Below, piece after piece: positions 1 to 10,740 of a DNA stretch of 64,000 nt. How positions within the stretch are numbered: position 1 is the first letter of the stretch; each line of letters begins with the position of its first letter. A model generated the notes under the pieces. That model saw nothing but the letters and a program-made list of their open reading frames with translations, searched no databases and had not been told where the DNA came from. A program made the position numbers and the translations under genes. Location: contig NMRA01000094.1 of NCBI GenBank assembly GCA_002633005.1, forward strand, positions 932,034-996,033. Direction: 5' to 3'. The stretch comes from Phoronis australis (taxonomy: Eukaryota > Phoronida > Phoronidae).

Positions 1-798
1 AAAATTGAGAAAGCGCATGTTTTGATGGTCGGAAACCCTCTTTGTGCGTCGAATACGCAAGTCCAGCTTTTTATTGGGAAACCGTATTAAAAATGCGCCT
101 ATCGAGGCGCTCTTTGTGGGTTGACAGCGCAAACTCGACATTTTTTATTGAGAAAAAGCATTTTTACAAAAGAGAATCGGTTGTCTGTTTCATGTGCGTC
201 AACAACGCAAACCAGACCCACTCATTGGAAAGCCCATATTTGTCACCAGGAAGACTCCTTTTTCACAACGCAGCCCGCTATTTCAAGTGAGATAGCACAT
301 TTTTGATAAGAGTCCGTCACTTGCCGAGAACGGTTTTTGAGCATCGGCGAAGCAAGCCGAATATTTCATATTGAGAAAGGGCATCCTTGAAAAGAAGAAC
401 CAAAACTTGTCGGGAAAGGTATTTATGCGTTGACAACGCACATTTCTTATTGGGAAAGCCAGATTTTCAAAAATTAATCGCGTAGACCGTTTGAGTCTTA
501 TTGACCTGCAATTATGCTGCTATCAAATGACCGAGTCGGCAATGTTTGATACTACGACCGCTCATCGAAATAATGTACACCCACGAAATTGGGACACTAG
601 CCCAAACCCAAATTTGGAGGTCCGCCAAATTCGGACACCACAGAAATGATGTTTCGCGAGATTCGTCCAAGAATGAATTTTTTCTATTGGAATTAATTTT
701 CAGTGTCCGAAAATCACGCGACTTTACCGTAAGTCTGAAAAGTGTTTAGTTAACATTGTTGTACTAGCATGCCAAAAACACATTGTATTCTTCTTCAG
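1..798. other. Upstream intronic sequence with degenerate repeats
   Basis: No exon was recognised. This should be intron of the ABC transporter gene, since the exon at 799 starts in the middle of transmembrane domain 2. A short degenerate motif of the form GCGTYRANNACGCA followed by TTATTGRGAAA recurs near 47, 118, 197 and 426, so the first 500 bases look like decayed repeat copies. Confidence 0.5.
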
Positions 799-939
799 AG
801 AGCACCTAAAGATGGCGCAAGTGTATGGGATAGCGTCTGCTTTCTCAGAATCAGTTATATTCCTAGTATTTGCTGGAGCCTTCCGTTATGGTGCATATCT
901 TGTCATTGATGGACAAATGGAATACCAAAATGTTTTTAT
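799..939 (+). CDS. ABCB1-like exon: TMD2 helix segment
   Basis: Acceptor TTCTTCAG before 799, donor GTAAGT at 940. It enters with one base completing a codon and ends two bases into the next. It encodes [17 protein letters not shown] and a hydrophobic helix ([17 protein letters not shown]) that aligns with the penultimate helix region of P-glycoprotein TMD2. Confidence 0.88.
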
Positions 940-3900
940 GTAAGTACTTTACACTGTAAATAGATTTTGAAGGTCCAGAACAGCTTGTGCAGGGAAGTGA
1001 AGTAAAGTTAAAAATGGCAGTTAACTTTGATATTTTTATTCTTTTCTAATTAATTAAACATTTACATCCAGTCATCAGCATACAAGATTTGACATGGAAA
1101 AATTACCGTGAGAAGTGTTTGACCATTAATGTTGCTTGGGGTTGTAAGACTGTTGGCAGGCGAGCACTGCTGTGGCAGCAACTGAACTTAAACCATCTCT
1201 TACTACTTGCATCTAATTTCAATTGCAGTCTTGTCTGATGTACTCCTGATACACAAATTACAATTTTGTCATTATTGTTACAGGTTGTAGTCAAGTCTGT
1301 GATCAGTCTACATGATGCATGATGCTCTCATTTTCAGGGTCTTCTTTGCACTTGCATTTTCTGGTATGTCACTGGGTCAGATGTTCTCTTACTTACCAAA
1401 CTACTCTAAGGCCAGACATGCAGCCAGTCTCATACTGAAGGTCCTCAACTCCCATCCTGTCATTGATAGCTTCTCTCAAGCTGGAGAGACTCTTGTAAGT
1501 GTTCAACTCTCATCCTGTCATTGATAGCTTCTCTCAAGCTGGAGAGACTCTTGTAAGTGTTCAACTCCCATCATGTCTTTGATAGCTTCTCTCAAGCTGG
1601 AGAGACTTTTGTAAGTGTTCAACTCTCATCCTGTCATTGATAGCTTCTCTCAAGCTGGAGAGACTCTTGTAAGTGTCCAACTACCATCCTGTCACTGATT
1701 GCTTCTCTCAAGCTGGAGAGACTCTTGTAAGTGTTCAACTCCCATCCTATCATTGATAGCTTCTCTCAAGCTGGAGAGACTCTTGTAAGTGTCCAACTCC
1801 CATCATGTCATAGATAGTTTCTCTCAAGCTGGAGAGACTCTTGTAAGTGTTCAACTTCCATCCTGTCATTGATAGCTTCTCTCAAGCTGGAGAGACTCTT
1901 GTAAGTGTCCAACTCCCATCATGTCATAGATAGTTTCTCTCAAGCTGGAGAGACTCTTGTAAGTGTTCAACTTCCATCCTGTCATTGATAGTTTCTCTCA
2001 AGCTGGAGAGACTCTTGTAAGTGTCCAACTCCCATCTCATCATTGATAGCTTCTCTCAAGCAGGAGAGACTCTTGTAAGTGTTCAACTCCCATCCTGTCA
2101 TTGATAGCTTCTCTCAAGGTGGAGAGACTTGTAAGTGTCTAATTCCATCCTGTCATTGATTGCTTCTCTCAAGCTGGAGGGACTCTTCTAAGTGTTGCTC
2201 TTCCATTCTAGACTTCTCTGGGTACTGCTAAATTGTGTTGTCATTGTCTGCTAGTGACACCTGAAGGGAGGTGGGCTGTCTTGTTGTCGTGTGGTGTCTT
2301 GTTGTCGTGTGCTGTCTTGTTTTCGTGTGATGTCTTGTTGTCGTGTGATGTCTTGTTGTCGTGTGATGTCTTGTTGTCGTGTGATGTCTTGTTGTCGTGT
2401 GTGTGTGTCAGAATAAGCAGAGAAGCCCAGTTGTGATCAGATGGTAAATGCCGTAGTGCAAATAACCACATAAGTGGCCATGTGAACAGAAGTCGTAAGA
2501 AAAATATTGATCAGCTTCGTAATTATGTGTGTGTGTGTGTTTGTTCGTGTGTTTGTTCGTGTGTTTGTGCGTACGCTCTTGCATGTTCATGTGTGAGTCC
2601 GTGTGTGTGTTTGTCTTCAAGATTTCCTGTAAATTGTTTGAATGTGGTTATCTCCTTCCATTTACCTTTCTCCAATACATTTCTATAGGTACCTTTTGCT
2701 GGTGCAGTCACATTCCAAGACGTCATGTTCAGTTATGAAAACCGACGTGAGGTCAAAGTACTGAAAGGCCTGAATTTCACAGTTAGCCCTGGTCAGACAG
2801 TGGCCCTAGTGGGGCCCAGCGGGGCAGGCAAGAGTACAGTGGTGTCCTTGGTACAGAGGTTCTATGACCCTGACTCTGGCCAAGTGGTACGTGCAACTAG
2901 CAATGGGAGAATTTGTTCCAGTAACTTGTATTCAGCACATCCTATTTTGAGGGTTAAAGTGCATTTCAGTAATGCAAAAATTGTAAAATGCCCAGCAGCG
3001 GAAAACTCTTTAATCTTGTGTGTACTGCAGCATAAGACCAGCTAAAGACGTGTGTTTATGTTTATGTTTGTCAGGTGTATTTCTGCAATATCCCATTGTC
3101 ACGAAGATAATAAAGAAATAAGTCCAGCGATTGTGATGAAATGTAATTGGTCCATGGCCATGAACACACTCAGTTACAAACAGTCAAATGAATCTCATTC
3201 ACAACTGTGGACTCCGCTCCTAAAAAGGAAAACAACACAGCATATGCCCAAAGTAACACATGGCCGCACCCAGTGAATGAAATGTGACATACGAAACATC
3301 CCAAAAACTTAATCTATTAATTAAACACAACTGGCAAGTGTCAAAACTACAAAATATCTTCAAGCACCAACATAGTGAGATATCTAGCAATACAGTTACA
3401 AAATTAGATACCATACATTCAAATGGTAAAGAACTTGCATTGCATTATCTTTTAATAGGACAGCACATCTGAGTGTGTCCAATGATGTGGCCAAAATGCT
3501 GTATAAATCCAGTCAAAGAACTAAAAGAGATGCACTAACAACATCTCCAGTGACAACTGGCAGCACCAAACACAGCAGACATAGACCTGAACTGAAAATC
3601 ATCTGTTGATAATTTTACTATGCACGTCAATGTTTCTCGATCTATGGAAGAGTAAATTGTTAGGGATTTGATCGAATATCTTGGAGAAATCTACGAAGGC
3701 ACAGTAAAATCTCCCACTCTGCCAACTGAAATACTTGTGACACATAGCTTGAAGTGTAAACATTTGGTAAATTGTAGAGTAGCCCTTTCTAAAGCCAGCT
3801 TGAGACTCGTAAAGTTTATCATTATTTTCAGTCCAGTAATAAAGACGATTATTTCAAAGTTTGGTAAAAAGTTTTCCCAAAGCAGACAGCAGGGAAATAC

Positions 3901-6900
3901 CTCAGTTATTTTCGTCATTGATAGAATGACTTTTCAGTTGAAATAAGAAGTTGAAATTGAATTTCATCTCCAGTGAGATCCAATTGCACAGCATTTGGAA
4001 AGCAATTAAAAAGCAGTTGAAAACCAGTTGAAATTCAGATTTCTAGTATTTTTCAATTGAAAAATATTAAAACTTCAACTCAGAATCATTAGGGTCATTT
4101 ATCAAAGGGGGTTTAAAGCCCCTGAAACCCCATCCTCCGCTCTGTTCTTAAAAATTGACACATTAGAGAAAATGGTGGCTGTCGTGCATGACCATAATTT
4201 CAATAAATGAAGTGAGTTTGACTAGGAGCAGACAGAGCTGCAGTAGGTGGTGCAGTAGTACAGATTTGTTGTATTATTGACTAGTTTAGTTGTTCCTTTT
4301 ACACATGTTTATAAAGAAAGGAGCATTGGACTTCTGTCTGCCTGCATGTGATAGAGCATTAAAAATCATTTTGATACAAGTTAGAATTGGATTATGTATG
4401 AAAAACTGTAGTTGCGTGGTAGTTGAAGTACAATTGAAAAGTAATGAAAATACAAGCTTTTGTAGGTGATACGAGTTGGATTATACGCGGTAATGTTGGA
4501 TTATATTGTAAATGGTGCTATTACATAAAAGTCAAGTAGCCATTATATTGTGAATGGTGCTATTACATAAAAGTCAAGTAGCCATTATATTGTAAATGGT
4601 GCTATTACATAAAAGTCAAGTAGCCATTATATTGTAAATGGTGCTATTACATAAAAGTCAAGTAGCCATTATATTGTGAATGGTGCTATTACATAAAAGT
4701 CAAGTAGCCATTATATTGTGAATGGTGCTATTACATAAAAGTCAAGTAGCCATTATATTGTAAATGGTGCTATTATATAAAAGTCAAGTAGCCATTATAT
4801 TGTAAATGGTGCTATTACATAAAAGTCAAGTAGCCATTACATATGTATGTTTACTGTCTTGTATGATTTTCACAGTTCTTAGACAATACCAACATCAAAG
4901 AGTTGAACGTCAACTGGCTGCGTAGTCAAATCAGTGTGGTCAGCCAAGAGCCTGTTCTCTTTGACTGCTCCATCCGTGATAACATCGCCTATGGAGTGGA
5001 CGGACATGTAGCAGACCATGACATTATGGAGGTGGCTAAGAAGGCCAATATACATGACTTTGTAGTGTCTCTGCCTGAGGTGAGACTGTACTCTATACTA
5101 CTTGACATCATGGTTTTTGTCTTATTTGATAATTGAGCAACTAAAAATTTGAAATTTTAGAAGTGTTCAGAATCTGTGTCTTGATTTCTGTTGGACTTCA
5201 GTTTGTGTAGGACCTCGTCGACAAGTCTTTGCATTCAGCCAAATATTTACAAAACTAGAATTTAACTCAAGAAACACATATATTTGTGAAAGCAGAAAGT
5301 TTGTAATATTGACGTTATTTTTCAAGTCTGCCATTGATTTGGTCACGTAACACTGTCTTAGTAACATTTAGGAAAATGGAAAACTACAATTATAGCAAAA
5401 CAATGGTATCAATAACATGATCAAACTTTGTGTGGTATAACATTAGATAAAATCTCAAAAATGTTTTTACATTTTTTTTAATATTTTTGTTTTCATTTGA
5501 TGCAACTTATCTCGTAAAAATCACAAAAATCTTAATTTTTGGTAGCCGTCATTCAAAAGTGGACCAATTAAAAACAATAGTGAACAGTGTTTTGGAGAAC
5601 AATGCATAAATCATAGTGCCTGAAAGTTTCATAAGGATCCGAATATCCATTTCTGAGATATGATTTTCCAAAGTAAGCCATGTTTGTACACTTCTCTAGG
5701 GTCCTATATATGTAACCTTTTAAAGTTAAAAGAACATTTCCATTTAAATAACAAACAAAACCAGGTTTGGCCATGAAATACTGGACCATTTGTTCATCAT
5801 GCCGTGACTGTTCTGTCAAAATATGTTCCAGGGTTATAACACTGTTGTGGGAGAGAAGGGGACGCAGCTGTCGGGAGGACAGAAACAGAGGGTTGCCATA
5901 GCGAGAGCACTGTTATGTAACCCCCGGATACTGTTGCTGGATGAGGCTACCTCAGCTTTAGATATGGAGAGTGAAAAGGTACAATGCTGGTCAAATGTGT
6001 CCTAAAAATCAATTCCTTTTAGTTTTTGAAAGGCTTCTAATATGTTGTGAATACCCACAATTGGTAAGCTATGGTAACGTGAGTGCCCCCCATTGGTAGC
6101 TATGATAACATTTTGAGTGCCCACAACTGGTAGCTATGGTACAATTGTGAGTGCCCACAATTGGTAGTTATGGTAACATTGTGAATGCCCACAATTGGTA
6201 GCTATGATAACATTGTGAGTGCCAACAATTGGTAGCTATGATAACATTGTGAATGTCCAAAATTGGTAGCTATGATAACATTGTGAATGCTCACAATTGG
6301 TAGCTATGGTAGCATTGTGAGTGCCCACAAGTGGTAGCTATGATGACATTGTGAATGCTCACAATTGGTAGCTATGGTAACATTGTGAATGCCCACAATT
6401 GGTAGCTATGGTAACATTGTGAGTGCCCACAGTTGGTAGCTATGATAACATTGTGAGTGCCCACAATTGGTAGCTATGATAACATTGTGAGTGCCCACAG
6501 TTGGTAGCTATGGTAACATTGTGAGTGCCCACAATTGGTAGCTATGGCAACATTGTGAGTGCCCACAATTGGTAGCTATGTTAACATTGTGAATGCCCAC
6601 AACTGGTAGCTATGGTTAAAACTTGAATGTGGTAAAGCATCATTTTGGCACTATATGTCAGCTATGTAAAAATGAAGAAATAAAATTTCACTTGTCCGTT
6701 ATATTGTGTTCTAATTTGGTGAGATTTTAATGTAACCAATGTGGCAATATTCACTTACAGGGGTCTAAAAGGCCTTTTCCATTACCTCCGAAGCTTGGTG
6801 TTGCCGAAGCTTCGGTCAATGAGAACACTTAACTTCGGTCTAGAATCAAAGTTAACAGCACAAGTTAACTTCGAAGTAAAGAGGTGGATTTAAGCGTTTA

Positions 6901-7762
6901 CGTTTCACTTAAACTTCGAAGAAATCAGAGTTATTGGCGGGGGTTGCTGCCTGTGTCTGCCAACAGTGGGCAGTAACTGGTTACTATCTGTTAACATTTT
7001 GTTCTAATAATTATTATTTTGGTGGTATAAGCATTTTGTTTCATTTTATCCAGGTATTTGCTGGATTCTTTACATTTAAATCTCTGAATGTGTAGTGTTC
7101 ACAAAACAAGTTCTCGCCATCCCATGCCGCCTTTGTTTGGATCGGCTATTAGCCTGCGCAAGAGTCAATTTTTAATTTGTCATTTTCTTGTACATCGTCA
7201 TCATACCAAAATGGCAACTGTTGGCTGCCTTCATTTTAGTTTCCATCTGGGGAGAGGGAGAGGTCCTTGTCATTTTTGATGGCACGCACTGTCAAAAGTA
7301 GCGAGACCATATGATCAAAGGTCATGTCAGCCGCCTTGCGATACCTTCCCTGAACTATAACTTGAAGCTGATGGGAACACCGATGCTTAACTTTGCTGTT
7401 AATCATAGTTAACATCAAAGATTTGGTAGTACCAAAGTTCTGTATATGGGAAAGGGCCTTAATGCCAATATTCAGTGAAGAAAACGTGTTCTCAAAATGC
7501 AGAACCCATCTGCTTTTAAGAGGTAAATAATAGAACCACATTTTGTGTTGCTTAGATGGTTCAAGCTGCATTGGATCGGGCGCGTGAAGGTCGTTCTTGC
7601 ATTGTCATCGCACATCGCTTGTCCACCATCCAGAATGCTGATAACATTGTGGTCATTGAAAATGGTGTGATGGTAGAACAGGGAACTCATCAGGAGCTTG
7701 TAGCAAAGAAAGGCGCCTACTACGCACTGACTGCAGGGCAGAGATTTGTGGAGGCCAGTTAA
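799..7762 (+). CDS. ABCB1-like (MDR/P-glycoprotein) full ABC transporter, 3' six exons
   Basis: C-terminal part of a full-length ABCB transporter, an ATP-driven plasma-membrane exporter of hydrophobic compounds. Six exons (799-939, 1338-1494, 2689-2886, 4876-5079, 5832-5978, 7556-7762) join in phase into about 350 codons. The first two encode the end of transmembrane domain 2; the rest encode nucleotide-binding domain 2. Visible motifs in order: A-loop Tyr (MFSYENR), Walker [11 protein letters not shown]-loop [12 protein letters not shown], signature LSGGQKQR, Walker [10 protein letters not shown]-loop SALD, H-loop IAHRLST. All are intact, so the ATPase site looks functional. Similarity is to the C-terminal half of ABCB1/ABCB4/ABCB11, not to half-transporters such as ABCB8 or ABCB10. 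Which paralogue it is cannot be settled without the N-terminal half, which lies before the window. The usual PTRP after the A-loop Tyr is ENRR here. Confidence 0.93.
1338..1494 (+). CDS. ABCB1-like exon: last TMD2 helix and linker to NBD2
   Basis: Acceptor CATTTTCAG, donor GTAAGT at 1495. It encodes [20 protein letters not shown] and the linker [12 protein letters not shown], parallel to FGAMAVGQ and IDSYSTEG of P-glycoprotein. The last 50 or so bases plus the donor are the founder unit of a 13-copy tandem array. Only the first donor (1495) keeps the frame into the exon at 2689; reading on into repeat 2 meets TGA within about 10 codons. Confidence 0.9.
1437..2200 (+). repeat. 58-bp minisatellite made of exon end plus 5' splice site (13 copies)
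   Basis: The unit is the last ~50 bases of the 1338-1494 exon plus the first bases of the intron. Candidate GTAAGT donors occur at 1495, 1553, 1611, 1669, 1727, 1785, 1843, 1901, 1959, 2017, 2075 and 2131; a 13th copy has CTAAGT and is dead. Spacing is 58 except for one 56-base step near the end. Confidence 0.95.
2274..2404 (+). repeat. 18-bp minisatellite and GT-rich tract in ABCB1-like intron
   Basis: About seven tandem copies of GTCTTGTTGTCGTGTGAT, followed by (GT)n. A second GT-rich tract lies at 2526-2610. Confidence 0.9.
2689..2886 (+). CDS. ABCB1-like exon: NBD2 A-loop and Walker A
   Basis: Acceptor TTCTATAG, donor GTACGT at 2887; 66 codons, phase 0 on both sides. It contains the A-loop Tyr, the Walker A lysine (SGAGKST), and [11 protein letters not shown] just after it. 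The splice junction splits the equivalent of GKVLLDG. Confidence 0.95.
4495..4840 (+). repeat. 42-bp minisatellite, 8 copies, near a 3' splice site
   Basis: Eight near-identical copies (A/G and C/T variants only) of a unit containing TATTGTAAATGGTGCTATTA and AAAGTCAAGTAGCCAT. The array ends about 37 bases before the acceptor of the exon at 4876, so it occupies the branch-point region. Confidence 0.95.
4876..5079 (+). CDS. ABCB1-like exon: NBD2 Q-loop and helical subdomain
   Basis: Acceptor TTTTCACAG, donor GTGAGA at 5080; 68 codons in phase 0. It begins [16 protein letters not shown] and carries the Q-loop ([19 protein letters not shown]) and the helical subdomain ending [12 protein letters not shown] 42-bp minisatellite ends about 37 bases before the acceptor. 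Confidence 0.95.
5200..5725 (+). mobile_element. Dispersed non-coding element R1, copy a
   Basis: It shares an ordered series of blocks with 10047-10740, 32072-32608 and about 36560-37305. The blocks are: left end AGGACCTCGTCGACAAG, then TCAGCCAAATATTTACAAAAC, a TTTGATGCAACTT-type block, and a right end with TATGTAACC. It lies in the ABCB1-like intron before the exon at 5832. No open reading frame is convincing, so it is probably a MITE-like relic. Confidence 0.65.
5832..5978 (+). CDS. ABCB1-like exon: NBD2 signature, Walker B, D-loop
   Basis: Acceptor TGTTCCAG, donor GTACAA at 5979; 49 codons, phase 0. It encodes [17 protein letters not shown], then the Walker B ILLLDEAT with the catalytic Glu, and SALDMESEK. 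All ABC signature residues are intact. Confidence 0.95.
6046..6616 (+). repeat. 34-bp minisatellite, about 17 copies
   Basis: Unit GTGAGTGCCCACAATTGGTA followed by GCTATGATAACATT. It starts about 70 bases after the donor of the 5832-5978 exon. Each unit begins with GTGAGT, which is itself a consensus 5' splice site. Confidence 0.93.
6768..7460. mobile_element. GGCC-ended inverted-repeat transposon (non-autonomous), copy 1
   Basis: The left end AAAGGCCTTTTCC is inverted at the right end as GGGAAAGGGCCTT. Subterminal blocks such as GAGAACACTTAACTTCGGTC and GTTAACTTCGAAGTAAAGAG are shared with the copy at 58301-59080. There is no transposase. It sits in the last ABCB1-like intron, about 95 bases before the terminal exon. 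Flanking target duplications are ambiguous (TA or TTA), so the superfamily is left open. Confidence 0.75.
7556..7762 (+). CDS. ABCB1-like terminal exon: H-loop and C-terminus
   Basis: Acceptor GTTGCTTAG; 68 codons plus TAA. It encodes [20 protein letters not shown], containing the H-loop His, then [16 protein letters not shown] and a C-terminus ending GQRFVEAS. The end is close to P-glycoprotein in length, so the gene is complete at its 3' side. Confidence 0.95.
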   Translation: MVQAALDRAREGRSCIVIAHRLSTIQNADNIVVIENGVMVEQGTHQELVAKKGAYYALTAGQRFVEAS

Positions 7763-7894
7763 CTGAGTTGTACCTCACGAAATGATTTATGAACATGTTT
7801 TTGGAAAATTTGATTTGCCAGTGCTTGCAACGAGTTGTTTGCATTCATTATTTCTTATTATGTCTTATTACGGTGTTGTTGGAAATATTAAGGC

Positions 7895-7900
7895 AATAAA
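7895..7900 (+). promoter_or_regulatory. Poly(A) signal AATAAA of the ABCB1-like gene
   Basis: A canonical AATAAA lies 133 bases after the TAA stop and is followed by a T-rich stretch with TTTTTTGTGT about 20 bases on. This implies a 3' UTR of roughly 150-160 bases. Confidence 0.75.
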
Positions 7901-8084
7901 AGATCTGCGTTTTGAATGTATTTTTTGTGTATATGAGCAATCCTGATCTTGGATATTATGACAACACGCCTTCTGTAATTGTAATATACATTAATTCTTA
8001 ACTTATATAACACAAAATGTGGCGGACTCATGAAATTTATTTAGTCAAATTTGTCAACAATTTGTCTGTTAGTAACTTGGGGAC

Positions 8085-8200
8085 TGTGTCACAAAGCAAC
8101 ATATTATTTGTAGTCAGGTGTGTAGGTGTCACAAAGCAACATATTATTTGTAGTCAGGTGTGTAGGTGTCACAAAGCAACATATTATTTGTAGTCAGGTA
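8085..8200 (+). repeat. 40-bp tandem repeat, 3 copies
   Basis: Three almost perfect copies of a unit containing GTGTCACAAAGCAACATATT and ATTTGTAGTCAGGTGTGTAG. Confidence 0.93.
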
Positions 8201-9857
8201 ATGAGCTTTTGAAAAGTCACCTATGGTAATTCAAAAATTATTTTTAACAAAAAATTTAATTGCCAAAATTCCGAAGGAATACCATAAGAATTTTGTGGTG
8301 GCATGTTTCTTGGACAAACTTCTCAATTTTCTCACCTTTGTCTCAGGGGGTGTTTTCACGATGTTCAGACAGGCTCCAACGGTATGAAATGACTACCTTG
8401 ATGTGACTGCGCTCATTTTAAACATTCCAATTCTGGAACATTCCACAAGTCGCGTCTGATTATTGTGATTGCAATGTTAAGTTGTAATAAAGTTACATGT
8501 TAGTATGTAATATATGTTAAAGTTTTTATACAGGAATCTCTTGTGACGTATTTATTCAATTTTAACGCAATCAATCGACGAGTTAAAATTTCTGTTGCTC
8601 CTTGTTTGTCATGCATTTACAAGTAAAAAGCAGCCATTGTTGTGCCATGTAAGATTTTTAGCCTGTTAGTGCTACTTAATTGTGGTTTTACAAGATTTTG
8701 TTTTAATTCACTTACACCATGTTGATAAAGAAAACTTTATCAGCACTTAGAAAGTGAACAGTTTACTGCATATGTTTGACTGAAAAGGTACATATCTGTC
8801 ATGTTCAGTATTTACACAATACATATATTTTAATGAATGAAAGTATTTGTATCTCACACAATGTGTCCCCAATAATGTGGTCAGTAAGTCTTGATAATGG
8901 GTTTTTTCATCACGCAATTTTTCCAAATTCAGCTGGTCCATTGTTTTATTTAGATAAATTACTATAAATAGAGGCAGACTATGAGAACATACACCTCCAC
9001 AGGAGTGCGAATTTGGCTGTCTTGGGGCTTACCCAGAGAAGGAGGTCGCCAGAAAGTTGTACTGTTTCAACAAAAATTGACAAGAAATCACTTTTTAGAC
9101 TTGAATGGGTTACGCTGGTTTGAGGAAAGTGATTTCGACTTTAGGGCTAATCTTTTGTGAAATTCACGCACTGTCAAAATGCTTCTTAAGGTATAAAGGT
9201 AAGGTAAGCTACTTCAGTGATATCCTGCGAAATACCAGTAGTATATAGACAGCACATGGCGTGAGAAACTTTGGTTATAGATTGGTCTATTTTGGAAAGT
9301 GAAAGTGAGACCTATGATCATTGGGCCAATTTGGAGAAAGTTCACTTAATTTGGGTCATGCTTTGAAGGTACACTTTGAAAAGATGCTGGTTCTGAGGTC
9401 CATTGTGCATTCCCTTAGGCGTTGTTTCTTCCTAGGAAACCCTTGAAACACGGATACACGAGTTTTTGATGGCTTCCCCTTGGTGAGCAAAATTATGTAA
9501 AACTAACCGAATTTCATGAACTCAGTACAAAATCACGGAAACACGATCGAAAGGGTAGTGACTCGAAATTGGCAAAGTGCACTTGCTGTTTGGGGGTCAG
9601 GTGATGAAGGGTCTCCAGTATGGGGGTCAGGGTGATAAAGGGTCTCCCGTATCAGCGTGCATCTAAGTCAAGTTTACTGAAGCATTGCGATTAGCTTCAA
9701 CTTATCAAAAAATCGACTGCTTCGTAGCCTACAAATTGGCCACTTTTTCGTAGGTACGTAAACATGCCAAAGTATAGGGATTAATTCCTCTGCACTGGTT
9801 ACCAGAATGCAATAATTTTGACATCAAGCCGACCTAGTCAACGCAACTGATAAAAAC

Positions 9858-10034
9858 TAGGGGCAGGGGCGNACTAGGGGCGGGTACAGGATTTTGAGTT
9901 GGGGGGGGGCAGGGCAGTGTATTAGCCAGGATTTTGCCCGTCAGACATTGGCACTCCCGAACTGCCAAATGGAATCCTGGAGAATTTTAGGTAGCCATGG
10001 CCCCCTTAATTGGCCCCTCTAATTCCGCCACTGA
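9858..10034 (-). mobile_element. Short G-rich dispersed repeat (family with 47682-47840)
   Basis: Read on the minus strand it starts TCAGTGGCGGAATTAGAGGG, contains a poly-G/C segment, then ATTCCATTTGGCA and GGCTAATACACTGCC. The same order of blocks occurs on the plus strand at 47682-47840. The length of about 160-175 bases and absence of coding fit a SINE or MITE. The 5' end AGTGGCGGAT also appears, inverted, near 39455-39472. Confidence 0.7.
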
Positions 10035-10046
10035 GGGGCACACAGA

Positions 10047-10740
10047 TTTTTAAGTCAAGGTTATGTAGTCCCGTATCAACTTAAGTCAAGGTTATGTAGT
10101 CCCGTATCAACTTAAGTCAAGGTTATGTAGTCCCGTATCAACTTAAGTCAAGGTTATGTAGTCCCGTATCAACTTAAGTCAAGGTTATGTAGTCCCGTAT
10201 CAACTTAAGTCAAGGTTATGTAGTCCCGTATCAACTTGTCGTGTATTTAGCCAAATATCTACAAAACGAGATTTTATTTCAGTAAAAGTTGATATTTTCT
10301 GAAAGTAGTAAGCATGTAAGTGACCAGTCTTTTTAGTTAAATTTAGTAAAAAAGAAAGGTACGGCGTAGCTAAACACTAGTATCGATATTTTATAAAAAT
10401 GAGCAAATGTTCGATATAAGTGTTCAAAACTGAAATCTCAAAACCCTGTTACATTTTTTAAATAATCATTTCGTTTCCATTTCAAGTTATACAATTTTTC
10501 AGTTTGTCATAAATGTTTTTTATAGCGCTTCATGCAAAATGAAAATTTTTTTAAAATTTTAAAAAATCATTCTGAAATCTTGACGGCGTTGTTGGGGAGC
10601 GGTGCCCAAAGCAGTGGTATTTGAAAATTTCATGTGAATCCACTCAGCCATTTATGAGATATAAAGTTCTGACGTTTGCCAAATTTATCAATTTTTCGAG
10701 AATCCTACATAACCTTATGCAAGTTGTCCGTAATCCATAG
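10047..10740 (+). mobile_element. R1 element, copy b, with 31-bp terminal tandem array
   Basis: The left side is a 31-bp unit (TTAAGTCAAGGTTATGTAGT plus CCCGTATCAAC) repeated about six times at 10047-10236. It runs directly into the R1 body (TAGCCAAATATCTACAAAACG and following). The right end, CCTACATAACCTTATGCAAGTTG, is an imperfect inverted copy of the array unit (CAACTT...AAGGTTATGTAG). The array is therefore built from the element's own terminal inverted repeat. Confidence 0.75.

Noticed and set aside
546-749. Possible upstream ABCB1-like exon ending at GTAAGT near 730
   Set aside because: The encoded residues do not resemble P-glycoprotein TMD2 and do not join in a sensible way to the 799 exon.
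2241-2471. HDNKTS-repeat protein on the minus strand
   Set aside because: Translation of the 18-bp intronic minisatellite.
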